Shown here: one piece after another, positions 41,972-51,134 of the stretch
Layout of the letters: each line of letters starts with the position of its first letter
Position numbering within the stretch: position 1 is the first letter of the stretch
Assembly (NCBI RefSeq): GCF_011752015.1
Contig: NZ_JAAIKA010000004.1
Location: 1 to 59,603, forward strand
Direction of reading: 5' to 3'
Length of the DNA stretch: 59,603 nucleotides
DNA from: Canibacter zhoujuaniae
Lineage (GTDB): Bacteria > Actinomycetota > Actinomycetes > Actinomycetales > Microbacteriaceae
Made by a program: the position numbers and the translations under genes
The notes under the pieces: generated by a model
What the model saw: the letters and a program-made list of their open reading frames with translations, nothing else
Told to the model about the DNA's origin: nothing
Databases searched by the model: none

Positions 41972-43312
41972 CTAAGCGTTAAAGAGTGACTGCCCGATAT
42001 ATTCGCCCGGCCCAACTCCCGGGGGCACCAACCACAGCCCTGAGCCGATATGGCGAATGTACTCGTTGAGCAGATCACTCTTCAGCGAGTTTTGCACGCG
42101 AATAAATTTTGCGGGGTCGTTTTGAAACGAAATAAAGAAGAGCCCGGCGTTAAGCTGCCCTAGATCATTCGATCCGTCAACATAGTTGTAGCCGCGTCTG
42201 AGCAACTGCACACCCTCATTGTTTTCTGGATGTGCGAGCTTCACATGTGCATCAACGTCGATCAATGGTTCCCCAGTTGCGTCGCGCGCTGTAAAGTCTG
42301 CGGCATCGTGCTCGCGCGCCTGCGATCCGCCACTGAGATAGGCGCCTTCAAGCTTGGTGCGCCCGATAACACGCTCCTGCTCCGCAAGATTCTGCCGATC
42401 CCATATTTCGATCGTCATTTGAATTTTCCGCGCCACGAGATATGTGCCGCCAACAAACCACTGGGGCACGCCGGCGCCGGCCTGCACAAAGACGTTGTTT
42501 GCGAGCGCCTCTGAGTCTTCAGCCTTAATTGAGGTGGTGCCGTCTTTAAAGCCGAAGAGATTGCGCGGTGTTGCTTGCGCCCTAGTGGTAGCTGATGTGC
42601 GGCCAAACCCCAGCTGGCTCCAACGCAGATGCGCACGCCCAACCGCAATCCGAGCGAGGTTGCGAATTGCGTGCACAGCAACCTGCGGATCATCCGCGCA
42701 GGCCTGCACACAGAGATCGCCGCCGCTAATTTCTTCTTTTAAAAGGTCGAAAGCAAACAGCGGTAGTTCCACAAACTCCGGTGGCAGCTGAGCGCGCAAA
42801 CCGTACGGATCTGCAATAGTCTCGCGCCCATTTTTCTTATCTGCAAAGAGTGAGCGGCCGAAGCCGAATGTGAGTGTGAGGTTTGCAGCACCCAAGCCGA
42901 GCGCTTCTCCGGTGTCATCGGGTGGCAAGAGAGCGGCTGCGGGTATTGCGCCGGTGCCAACCTCTTTCCCCTGTGTGAGCAAGCGAGCAGCGGCCGTCCA
43001 ATCCTTTAAGAGTGAGATCAAATCATCGCGGGTGGCGCTGCGCACTAAATCAAAGGCTGCAAAGTGCAGCCGATCCTGCGCTTCGGTGGTGATGCCCGCT
43101 TGATGCTCTCCTTCGAACGGTACTGTGCCGTGCAGCACATCTACGGTTTTACTGCCACCGACTCCATTATTTCCCGAGAGGGCGCTCGCGGTTGCGACAG
43201 ACCCGAATGCTGCTCCGACAACGCCGGCACCCAAAGCCCCGAGCACCGCACGCCGAGACGGCGCTAGGGCCGACGGTGTAACAGACTCGGGGCTGCGGGA
43301 GTTTTCTGGCAT
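41972..43312 (-). CDS. efeB: Dyp-type haem peroxidase EfeB
   Basis: A 446-residue exported peroxidase of the EfeUOB ferrous-iron system. The N-terminus has a twin-arginine signal (SRRAVLGALGAGVVGAAFG), consistent with Tat export of a folded haem protein. The Dyp signature reads FGFKDGTTS (GxxDG), and a later LAHPENNEG...LLRRGYNYVDG contains the proximal-His region typical of EfeB. It lies 15 bases after efeO in the order efeU-efeO-efeB. Its job is to oxidise iron or recover iron from haem at the cell surface. Confidence 0.94.
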   Translation of the reverse strand: MPENSRSPESVTPSALAPSRRAVLGALGAGVVGAAFGSVATASALSGNNGVGGSKTVDVLHGTVPFEGEHQAGITTEAQDRLHFAAFDLVRSATRDDLISLLKDWTAAARLLTQGKEVGTGAIPAAALLPPDDTGEALGLGAANLTLTFGFGRSLFADKKNGRETIADPYGLRAQLPPEFVELPLFAFDLLKEEISGGDLCVQACADDPQVAVHAIRNLARIAVGRAHLRWSQLGFGRTSATTRAQATPRNLFGFKDGTTSIKAEDSEALANNVFVQAGAGVPQWFVGGTYLVARKIQMTIEIWDRQNLAEQERVIGRTKLEGAYLSGGSQAREHDAADFTARDATGEPLIDVDAHVKLAHPENNEGVQLLRRGYNYVDGSNDLGQLNAGLFFISFQNDPAKFIRVQNSLKSDLLNEYIRHIGSGLWLVPPGVGPGEYIGQSLFNA

Positions 43313-43327
43313 TGTCCTTAAATTTTC

Positions 43328-44545
43328 TTAGAGACCGAGCACGGTGTTTGTTAGCTTCGAGAGTGGCTCGCTGAGTGCCGACAGCTGGGCGCCCAGTTCG
43401 TTGCGCTCGGCGGTGGTAACAGTTTCATAGTTTACGAAACCTTTGTCATATGAGCCGTAGGTGTCAAGCAGTGCGAGCATTGCAGCAAACTGCTTATCTA
43501 GTTCGGCAACCAGGTTAGCACCTGTCTCACCCTTTGATTCTGCAAGCTTGCGCACAGATTCATACGCAACGTTTGCGCCCTCAACATTTGCGTAGAAATC
43601 AAAGAGATCGGTGTGCGCGAACTCATTTTCTTCGCCGGGGAGTTTGCCGTCAGGGGCGGCTACCTCGTCGAGCAGGCCGACAGCGCCGTTAGTAACGTCT
43701 GCGAGTGAGAGCTCAAAATCGTCACTTGTCACCAGGTCGTGCAGTTCCTGCACAGCGCTCTTAAGGCCCGCTCCAAGCTCTGCTCGCTCGGCTTCTGTGA
43801 GAGGCTGAATATCCTCATCAGGGTAGTTAGCGCGGGCGGCATCGATCCACATATCCATTTCGATCCGGTGGAAACCCTCAAACGGGATATTTTCGGCTTC
43901 TGCGCCGGGTTTACGGTAGTCGATCCGTGGATCCAGGTCACCAAACTGCTCTGCCGTTGGTTCGATGCGCTCATAGTGCACACGGGTGGTTGGGTAGAGT
44001 GTCTTTGCTGTGTCAAAGTCGCCGGCAACGTAAGCCTTCACAAACGCTTCGGTTTTTGGCAGAAGCTCTTGCACCTGCTGTTTTGTGTAGGCAATGTATT
44101 CGTTTAAGGCAGCGTCAATGGCTTCTTGCTCATCGGCTGGGAGTGCTTGCACTTCACCGCTCACCGTGAACTCTGCTTTGCCGATATCGGCGCCCACCAT
44201 GCCGGGTTTGCAAGCGGTGAAGTAGGTGCCCGGATCGGCGACGTATGTGAGATCGCGTGAGGTGCCGGGTGCGATATTTTCTATTTCTGTTTTGATTGTG
44301 AGACCGTTCTCACCCAAGAGATAGAACTCGTTTACTTTGCTGCCTTCGTTTTTAATGCTGAACGTGATAACGCCCGCTTCCGCCTTGCTCATCGATACTG
44401 CGCACTCGGTGTCGGTTGCGGTAACGGCGATATTTTGGCTCGGATCGCTTGCGGCATCAACGTTTGGCACACAGCCAGCGAGTAGGAGGGCTGCTGCTGC
44501 GGGCAGGGCGACACCGGCGCCGAGGTGTTTCTTAGTAGCGTTCAA
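43328..44545 (-). CDS. efeO: Iron-uptake lipoprotein EfeO
   Basis: A 405-residue exported lipoprotein. The signal (HLGAGVALPAAAALLLAGC) ends in the lipobox LAGC, so it is anchored outside the membrane. A cupredoxin-like domain follows (VTATDTECAVSM, FTACKPGMVG), then the M75 peptidase-like helical domain with the iron-binding HxxE in FEGFHRIEMDMW. It passes iron to the permease EfeU. The TTG start at 44545 has AGGA six bases upstream, and it overlaps the efeU end by 14 bases; longer readings in the same frame lie inside efeU. Confidence 0.93.
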   Translation of the reverse strand: MNATKKHLGAGVALPAAAALLLAGCVPNVDAASDPSQNIAVTATDTECAVSMSKAEAGVITFSIKNEGSKVNEFYLLGENGLTIKTEIENIAPGTSRDLTYVADPGTYFTACKPGMVGADIGKAEFTVSGEVQALPADEQEAIDAALNEYIAYTKQQVQELLPKTEAFVKAYVAGDFDTAKTLYPTTRVHYERIEPTAEQFGDLDPRIDYRKPGAEAENIPFEGFHRIEMDMWIDAARANYPDEDIQPLTEAERAELGAGLKSAVQELHDLVTSDDFELSLADVTNGAVGLLDEVAAPDGKLPGEENEFAHTDLFDFYANVEGANVAYESVRKLAESKGETGANLVAELDKQFAAMLALLDTYGSYDKGFVNYETVTTAERNELGAQLSALSEPLSKLTNTVLGL

Positions 44546-45533
44546 CGGCTGTCCTTTCGAAAGAGGCGTTGGTGGTGCCGCCACCCACTAACTGCTTTTT
44601 GTTAGAGGTGTGATTTGGATTTCGTGCTTCGACAACGCAGCGGGTTGCGGCGGCTGCAACCGAGGGTTTAGCCGGGCGTTTTTGGAGCACAATAAAGACT
44701 GTGAGGGTGATTGACAGATAGAGCAACCAGCCGAAGATTTCGAGTTTTGTCATTTCTGGGCTGAAACCGATTGTGCCTTTTAGCAGGGATCCCAGCAGGC
44801 CGTCTGGCGCAATAATATGGCCGATTTGGAAAGCCCAGGCATTTTCGCCCCATAAGCCGTGCAGCGCTGTGGGCGCCCAGCCCGGAGGCAGCGCAAACGG
44901 GCCGGGAAGCACGTCTGCTTCTTGGAGGTCGTGGATCGCATACGCAAGTATTCCGGCGGTAAAAATGATTAGCAAAAGACCCGACCAGCGGAAGAAGCGG
45001 CTAAGGTTGATGCGCACAAGCCCGGCCTGCAGCGCCCAGCCGAGAAGAGCAGCAACTGCGATGCCGGCGACCGCGCTGGCAAACCCTGCAAGCGGGCCAA
45101 GCTCAAAAGTTTTTGTGGTTGCCCAGATAAAGAGGGCTGTTTCAAGCCCTTCACGCCCAACCGACACGGTGGCGAGGGCGACTATGCCCCACGCAGAGCC
45201 CGTAATCATTTGTGTTGCGAGTTTTCCCTGTAGCTCGGTTGCGAGTGTTTTTGCGGTGCGCAGCATCCAGAAAATCATGGAGGTGACCATCGCGACTGCG
45301 ATTAGGGAGAGGGTGCCACCAATGATTTCTTGCGCCTTAAAAGACAGTCCGTAGGCCCCATAGGTGAGAATGCACCCTGTTATTAGAGATAACAGAATCG
45401 CGAAACCAACTCCGAACCAGATGCGCCTTACAACATCGGGCCGTTCGCACTTCCTGGCGTATGCGATCAAAATACCCACGATGAGCGCAGCTTCAAGCCC
45501 TTCGCGAAAGCCGATGAGGAATGTTGCGAGCAT
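44532..45533 (-). CDS. efeU: Ferrous-iron permease EfeU (FTR1 family)
   Basis: A 333-residue seven-helix iron permease. Two REGLE motifs carry the iron ligands: GFREGLEAALIVG in helix 1 and VGREGLETALFIW in helix 4. I start at 45533 (MLATFLIGFREGLE) where AAAGGATCAG precedes the ATG. First gene of efeU-efeO-efeB, with an 18-bp DtxR-like palindrome 76 bases before the start. This is the standard actinobacterial EfeUOB operon for iron uptake under low-iron conditions. Confidence 0.94.
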   Translation of the reverse strand: MLATFLIGFREGLEAALIVGILIAYARKCERPDVVRRIWFGVGFAILLSLITGCILTYGAYGLSFKAQEIIGGTLSLIAVAMVTSMIFWMLRTAKTLATELQGKLATQMITGSAWGIVALATVSVGREGLETALFIWATTKTFELGPLAGFASAVAGIAVAALLGWALQAGLVRINLSRFFRWSGLLLIIFTAGILAYAIHDLQEADVLPGPFALPPGWAPTALHGLWGENAWAFQIGHIIAPDGLLGSLLKGTIGFSPEMTKLEIFGWLLYLSITLTVFIVLQKRPAKPSVAAAATRCVVEARNPNHTSNKKQLVGGGTTNASFERTAVERY

Positions 45534-45608
45534 CTGATCCTTTAGTCTTGGTTGCTTGTTTGAGCACATTGGTGCCCGAACTTAACCAATTGTACATAGA
45601 TCTGATGA

Positions 45609-45626
45609 AGTTAGGAAGTCCTAACT
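45609..45626. promoter_or_regulatory. DtxR/IdeR-type iron box upstream of efeU
   Basis: AGTTAGGAAGTCCTAACT is a perfect 8-2-8 palindrome containing TTAGG-N4-CCTAA, the core of the DtxR/IdeR consensus. It lies 76 bases upstream of the efeU start, right after the stop of the PutA-like gene, where an iron repressor would act. Confidence 0.75.
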
Positions 45627-45630
45627 CTAG

Positions 45631-48600
45631 CTAGCGACCGAGCTCGAGCAGCCAGTCTCGCACCTCAGGCAGTTCCCACATAATCCCGTAGCGGTGATTC
45701 GTTATCGAAAGCGACTGCTCTGCCAGGAATGTCAGCAGCTCTACCGGCCCTGCCAGAGTTACCTCCTCAGCCCAGACGCCAATGTTTGGGCGGGCACTCA
45801 GCCACTCAGAGAGCTGGGCAGCATCACCGCCAATTAGGCGGATCCGCTCTGCAGGCCGACCGCCGGCATCAGGATGTGACACCGCAACACTCTCAAGCCA
45901 CACGTCATCGCTCTCGAGACGGTAGTAGGCCTGCTGTCGTTCGAGCAGCTCTAGTATCGAGTCCGGGAGCACGGTTCCCGTTGAAACAGTGATTGGCGCG
46001 CCAACCAACAATGCGGCAGACAGCACACGCACAAGCGGTTCTAAGGGTTGGTCTTCGGCCAAACGAATCACAGTCGGCACCGGCCAGTACCGCAGCACAT
46101 TGTGCTCGACACCGAGCGCCGCAACATCGCGCACAATACCTAATTGGGTGCGCCATGTTAGCGCATCCGAAAGGGCAGCGCGCCGCAACATGTCATACTC
46201 GTGGTAGCTCAGCCACTCTTGTGTTGTCTCAATCAGCGCGGTAATTTCTGGATCAAGACCGCGTAGATGCAGAGTTGAGCTGGCGGTTCCCTCGCGCAGC
46301 TTCCAAGCACCCAGACCCAGCAGCTCATGCGGGCCACCTGAGAGGGTGGCAACACCCGATCCTGCCAGACCCCAGGCTCCGCTCGGCAGACGCTCTACTC
46401 TCGCCTCAGTAGTGGCGCGATTGACGGTCAGGCTCGCCGCACGCACCTCTTCAGCCCACGGAATAATCTCATCGGGATCCCAACTGAAGAGCGCTGCCAC
46501 CGCCCCAGAGCCCACCTGGTTGCTGACAGAGATAACCTCCTGCATAGTGCTTACGCGCAGCACGCCAAGCACAGGAACTGTCGCCGCAACATCCCAAAAA
46601 TCGCTCTCAGCTCGCACACCCAGTTTCACGCCCGGCGACCACACCAATCCGGCATCATCAATCTGCCGCGGAGTGACAAGCCACGTTTCACCGCGCTCTA
46701 ATGTTGTGAGCGCTCGCAACTGCGCTGCCGTCGGTGGGGTGTCTAATTTTGGCGCAAACACCTGCAAACTATCAACACCAACGCCCGATCCGCCCGTGAA
46801 AGCTGCTGCGGGGAAGGGAGAAACCTGCCGCACCGCATCAGCGAGCTGAGCGCGGAAGTGCTCAGAGCGATACATCGCGCCCTGTGCCACCACCGCGCGG
46901 ATACTCCGTAAACCGCTATCGGCTCCGGTAAAGGCCGAAGCAACGATAGCGCGCACACTGCTGTCAATATCTGCCGCTGTGGTAACCGCCGCAACTCCAA
47001 CCTGGGTGAAGCGCCCCTGCGTGCGCAGCCCCGGCGCATACCGTTGCAAACCCTCGCGCAGCGCAGAGCTGCCAAGCACAACAGAGTTTACGAGGCTGTC
47101 ATCTAAGGCAAGAGCGGCTGGGTCACTCGACGCAGTAATAGCGGCAGCCCCTGCGGGAAGGCCAGCGCTGCGCCACCCCTCTAACGCCTCATTAACGGCC
47201 TGCGCAAGTGCGTTAGGGGCGCCAATTAAATTGTGATTCCCCGCGGCAAAACTAGCTAAAAAGCTGACAAGTAAATCACCGAAGAGATTGGCAGAATCGC
47301 TAAGCAGCAGCGTGTTACCGAGCGGTAAAAAGTGGGCGCCGCGCACGCGGATCAAGTGCTCGGCCTGCTGCGCCAGATAGCGCGCTGAGTCAATTAGCTT
47401 ATTTACCTCAGCATCGATTGCGGCCGCACTCAGGGTGGTGGTGCGCGCAAAAAGCTGCGTGTAAGAATCACGCTCAGCCGCGGTTGTTAAAGCAATCCGC
47501 CGCAGCACACGGGCGCGCAGAGCAAGATTGTCGTGCAGTGGTTTGGCCCCACTCTTGCGGATCACGGTTGGTGCAGTGCTGTCAGAGAGCTGCCCCGCGG
47601 CTGCAGCAGCACGATCCTGCAGCTGTTGCTTGAACCAGTCCCGGTTAACGGCAACCGTCGCATCTGTCTCCGGCTCATTAGCAAAACCAGAGTCGGAGAC
47701 AATCGGCAGGCTGCGAGTCTGCGCCGCCTGATCAAGAATAATCTCACCCGTTTCCTGGTTGCGAGAAAGCCCGAGCACCGCAGCGGTGAGCCCGCCCGTT
47801 TCATACATGTGGGTATCACCGGCGGGATGGAAAAACAGTGACGCGTCACGCACCGACGGATCCCACTCCGCAGTGCGATCCTGCGTGCGGTGCGGCAGTG
47901 GTGGCGCGCTCGCCGCCAACTCACACACCCGTTCGAGATTGGCGAGTTCTGCTTCGCGCGCTGTCGCAGCGCCCGGGTGCAGTGGGTTCAACGCGTGGCG
48001 GTACGCTAGCGCGGCCCCAGGATCGGCCGCTTCTGCCGCCAAACGCAGAATTTGCGGTATCACACCAGAAAATTCGTCACGACTGACTACCGGCAGATGA
48101 ACGCGAGTGGGCACCGCGGCGGCGCGCAGGGCAATCAGTAGTTCAGCCGCCAGCCCAGAACGCACCTCAACTGTGAGCTGCTCTGCGGCAAAAAACTCCA
48201 ATGCGGCAGCAACCAAGTATGCAGAATCGCTCGCGAGCACAGTGTTGAGACCGGGCGTCAGATGCGCCTGTCGCAGCAGTCGCAATGCTGCTGCTTCAAC
48301 CTGTGCACGCGATTCGAGGACTGCAACCGGCTGCCCCGAAATAATCGCAGTGATGGATTCTTCCGACAGAGTGGATGCTGTGGCAATGCGCAACTCCAGC
48401 GGGGCGCCACCGTTTTGCATGCGGCTTGCCGCCTGCACACTGTAGACGGTCAGCATTGACGCGGCCTCCGGCATCTCCGCTTGCAGAGTGACACCAAAAC
48501 GGTGCTGTAAAAGATCTGGTTCAGCCAGCAGCCGGAGCACGATACTGCGCAAAAGCTTTGCGTCAGCGTAGTTTCCGGCGGTAATGGTCACCTGTGTGCC

Positions 48601-49287
48601 GTGTTCGCTGCCTTCTTGGATTAACTGCCTGAGCGCGGTCACTGCACGCTGTGTGCGAGTTGCGGCACCCCAGACAGAGCCCGGCACCAGCCGGGAAATA
48701 TCAACAAGTAGGTACTCTATCTCAGGTCGATAGGAGAGAGCGAGCAGCCGTCTCAGCTCGTGACTGGAGGCCACAGGCCCGAGCACCGGGGTGCCGGTTA
48801 ACGCGACCACAGCGGGGGTCTGCTGCGCAGTCAAAGCCTTGAGCGGCTCGAGCAGCGCTGCTGCGGGACTGTTTTTTGTTGAATCGCCCGGAAGAGTTGT
48901 TGTGACAACCAGGTGAGCGATGCGCTCACGCATCCATTTGCGCGCCAACGGCATCACCGCCCACGGCATACCTAGCGCACCGAGTGAGCCGGCTTGGAGT
49001 GTTAAACGATCGCGGAAATTAACCGATTCGGGAATCTCTTGCGCAAGCTCACGCAGACCAAAGGCAGCGGTTACTGCATCTTCGGTACCGGCAATAAGCT
49101 GCAGCAGACGGTTTGCAAACGACAAATTATCTGGATCTTGACTGACGTCTTCAAACAGTGAGTGCTGCTCAGGCTCGGCGGCTTTCACCCAGAGAGCAAC
49201 GCGCGCTGCCGCCCTGGCGGGAACCTCTGCCCACACTGCAGCAACCTGATTTATATCTTTGCCGGTTAGCTCTTCGGGAGTCTCCAT
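45631..49287 (-). CDS. PutA-like protein (proline dehydrogenase + P5C dehydrogenase layout) lacking catalytic residues
   Basis: A 1218-residue uninterrupted frame with the complete two-domain layout of PutA: an N-terminal PRODH-like barrel (about 85-470) and a C-terminal ALDH-like domain (about 600-1100). Alignable landmarks include LARKWMRERIAHLVV, YRPEIEYLLVDISRLVP, HRFGVTLQAEMPEA, GGAPLELRIATAS and VHLPVVSRDEF. The functional residues are gone: the VKVSS lysine is Asp (VDIS), RLVKGAN reads RIATAST, the ALDH cysteine segment GQRC reads ADSGLRS and the ELGG-type glutamate is missing. So it is probably a pseudoenzyme, perhaps regulatory, rather than a proline catabolic enzyme; no frameshift suggests it is still under selection. 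Stop just before the DtxR box; upstream neighbour is a TrpXYZ-like importer. Confidence 0.72.
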   Translation of the reverse strand: METPEELTGKDINQVAAVWAEVPARAAARVALWVKAAEPEQHSLFEDVSQDPDNLSFANRLLQLIAGTEDAVTAAFGLRELAQEIPESVNFRDRLTLQAGSLGALGMPWAVMPLARKWMRERIAHLVVTTTLPGDSTKNSPAAALLEPLKALTAQQTPAVVALTGTPVLGPVASSHELRRLLALSYRPEIEYLLVDISRLVPGSVWGAATRTQRAVTALRQLIQEGSEHGTQVTITAGNYADAKLLRSIVLRLLAEPDLLQHRFGVTLQAEMPEAASMLTVYSVQAASRMQNGGAPLELRIATASTLSEESITAIISGQPVAVLESRAQVEAAALRLLRQAHLTPGLNTVLASDSAYLVAAALEFFAAEQLTVEVRSGLAAELLIALRAAAVPTRVHLPVVSRDEFSGVIPQILRLAAEAADPGAALAYRHALNPLHPGAATAREAELANLERVCELAASAPPLPHRTQDRTAEWDPSVRDASLFFHPAGDTHMYETGGLTAAVLGLSRNQETGEIILDQAAQTRSLPIVSDSGFANEPETDATVAVNRDWFKQQLQDRAAAAAGQLSDSTAPTVIRKSGAKPLHDNLALRARVLRRIALTTAAERDSYTQLFARTTTLSAAAIDAEVNKLIDSARYLAQQAEHLIRVRGAHFLPLGNTLLLSDSANLFGDLLVSFLASFAAGNHNLIGAPNALAQAVNEALEGWRSAGLPAGAAAITASSDPAALALDDSLVNSVVLGSSALREGLQRYAPGLRTQGRFTQVGVAAVTTAADIDSSVRAIVASAFTGADSGLRSIRAVVAQGAMYRSEHFRAQLADAVRQVSPFPAAAFTGGSGVGVDSLQVFAPKLDTPPTAAQLRALTTLERGETWLVTPRQIDDAGLVWSPGVKLGVRAESDFWDVAATVPVLGVLRVSTMQEVISVSNQVGSGAVAALFSWDPDEIIPWAEEVRAASLTVNRATTEARVERLPSGAWGLAGSGVATLSGGPHELLGLGAWKLREGTASSTLHLRGLDPEITALIETTQEWLSYHEYDMLRRAALSDALTWRTQLGIVRDVAALGVEHNVLRYWPVPTVIRLAEDQPLEPLVRVLSAALLVGAPITVSTGTVLPDSILELLERQQAYYRLESDDVWLESVAVSHPDAGGRPAERIRLIGGDAAQLSEWLSARPNIGVWAEEVTLAGPVELLTFLAEQSLSITNHRYGIMWELPEVRDWLLELGR

Positions 49288-49337
49288 AAATTAACTTTAT
49301 GCGGCAAATGGCATATAGGCAGTTGTGACGCGCGAGT

Positions 49338-50129
49338 CTAACTCAGCATTGCCCGATCGTCGAGGCTAGCGCCCTTAATCTTCGCAAATTCACCAAGCAA
49401 ATCTGCAACAGTGAGCTGGGCTTTTGCGGCCGCATCGGCTGTGAAAACAATCTGCCCCTCATGCATCATTAAGAGCTTGTTTCCCAGGCTTAATGCCTGC
49501 TGCATGTTGTGCGTCACCATTACGGTTGTCAGCTTGCCGCGTTTCACAATTTGATCGGTGAGATTTGTAACAAGCTCTGCACGCTGCGGATCAAGTGCCG
49601 CTGTGTGTTCATCGAGGAGCAAAATATCAGGGTGTGTGAACCCTGCCATTAGTAGCGACAGAGCCTGGCGTTGACCACCGGAGAGCACACCAACTTTTGC
49701 GGTGAGACGGTCTTCCAGCCCGAGGTCTAGACTTTTAAGCTCTTGACGGAAGAGATCACGCTTCGCAGCGTTTAAGCCTAGTCGCAAGCCTCTTCCCTTG
49801 CCGCGTGAGAGTGCGAGCGCCATATTTTGCTCAATCGTTAGGTTTGGTGCCGTGCCCGCCATTGGGTCTTGAAAGACGCGGCCGACAAACTTAGCGCGAC
49901 TGGGCTCATCAAGTTTGGTGACGTCACGACCCGCAATTGTCACACTGCCGCGATCCGGACTGTAGCGGCCTGCGAGTGTGTTTAACAGAGTCGATTTACC
50001 GGCACCGTTTGAGCCGATGATAGTGAGAAAGTCTCCCGGCTCGAGGCTCAGATTAATATCAACAAGAGCGCGCCGCTCATTGACCGTGCCAGCAAAAAAA
50101 GTCTTGTGGATGCCTGTCAGTTTAAGCAT
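49338..50129 (-). CDS. ABC importer ATPase (TrpZ-like)
   Basis: A 263-residue ATPase with Walker A GSNGAGKSTLLN, signature VLSGGQRQALSLLMAG, Walker B ILLLDEHTAALDP and the switch region VTHNMQQALSLG. Asp-Glu-His (DEHTAALD) rather than DEPTSALD is characteristic of the importer type paired with BPD_transp_2 permeases such as TrpXYZ. It overlaps the permease stop by one base. With the neighbouring permease and binding protein it forms a complete uptake system. Confidence 0.9.
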   Translation of the reverse strand: MLKLTGIHKTFFAGTVNERRALVDINLSLEPGDFLTIIGSNGAGKSTLLNTLAGRYSPDRGSVTIAGRDVTKLDEPSRAKFVGRVFQDPMAGTAPNLTIEQNMALALSRGKGRGLRLGLNAAKRDLFRQELKSLDLGLEDRLTAKVGVLSGGQRQALSLLMAGFTHPDILLLDEHTAALDPQRAELVTNLTDQIVKRGKLTTVMVTHNMQQALSLGNKLLMMHEGQIVFTADAAAKAQLTVADLLGEFAKIKGASLDDRAMLS

Positions 50130-51058
50130 TAGCGAGTGCCTCCATCCGCGGGGATGAGTTTGCCTTTGGAGTTTAAGCGCGGGATCCGCAAGTTTTTGAA
50201 GATACCGATGCGCGGTAACACCAGCGCCGCGAGCACCAAAAGTGCGGTGATAAGACGCATATCGTTCGGATTCAACCCGACTGCCAGCGCAAAGAAAATG
50301 ATCACACGGTAGAGCACGGCACCAACCACAACAGCGAGCGTGGCCTGCCAGATGCGCGACTGACCGATAACCGCCTGACCGAGGATGACAGACGCGAGAC
50401 CGATAAGGATCATGCCCACGCCCATGCTCATATCGGCGAAGTTTTGATACTGCGCGAGCATTGCGCCGGCGAGCGCGACAAGGCCGTTGGAGAGCGCCAG
50501 AGTAAGTATTTTGGTGGCGTTGGTGTTAACACCGAATGAGCGGATCATCGGTTCATTGTCACCGGTTGCCTGCACGGCTAAACCGAGGTTGGTTGAGAGA
50601 AACCAGTCGATGACGAGTTTTAATGCGATGGCGACCACCGCAAGCACAAAAACGCCACCCCAGGAGCCGAGACGCAGACCCAAGTCTGCTAGTGCGCCGT
50701 CTCGAAGCGGCGTAAACACTGTGTCTACCCGAGTTAGCGGGAGATTTGGCGAGCCCATGATGCGCAGGTTAATAGACCAGAGCGCAATCATCGAGAGAAT
50801 ACCGGCTAGCAAACCGTCAATTTTTAGGTATGTATGGAGCACCCCTGTGATGGCACCTGCGATAAGACCGGCACCGAAACCAGCAAGGGTTGCTAGGAAC
50901 GGATTTATGCCAGCCGTAATCAGGATGCCTGCGGTTGCTGCGCCGGTTGTGAAGCTGCCGTCTACCGTGAGGTCGGGGAAATTTAAGACCTTGAACGTGA
51001 GGTAAACGCCGAGCGCTACGACGCCGAAAATAAGGCCGAGTTCGAGGGTGCCAATCAT
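50129..51058 (-). CDS. ABC importer permease (TrpY-like)
   Basis: A 309-residue membrane protein with about eight helices of the branched-chain-amino-acid-type permease fold (BPD_transp_2). The conserved LNFPDLTVDGSFTTGAATAG near the N-terminus, GLLAGILSMIALWSINLRIMG in the middle and GVGMILIGLASVILGQAVIG near the end are typical of the TrpY group that works with DUF/PF04392 binding proteins. Position between the ATPase and binding-protein genes fits. Confidence 0.9.
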   Translation of the reverse strand: MIGTLELGLIFGVVALGVYLTFKVLNFPDLTVDGSFTTGAATAGILITAGINPFLATLAGFGAGLIAGAITGVLHTYLKIDGLLAGILSMIALWSINLRIMGSPNLPLTRVDTVFTPLRDGALADLGLRLGSWGGVFVLAVVAIALKLVIDWFLSTNLGLAVQATGDNEPMIRSFGVNTNATKILTLALSNGLVALAGAMLAQYQNFADMSMGVGMILIGLASVILGQAVIGQSRIWQATLAVVVGAVLYRVIIFFALAVGLNPNDMRLITALLVLAALVLPRIGIFKNLRIPRLNSKGKLIPADGGTR

Positions 51059-51134
51059 GGGTTCTGCTTACCTAAATAAAACACAGTCGGGGGCGACCCG
51101 AAAGCCGCCACCCGTTAGTGTTAGTGATGCGATT

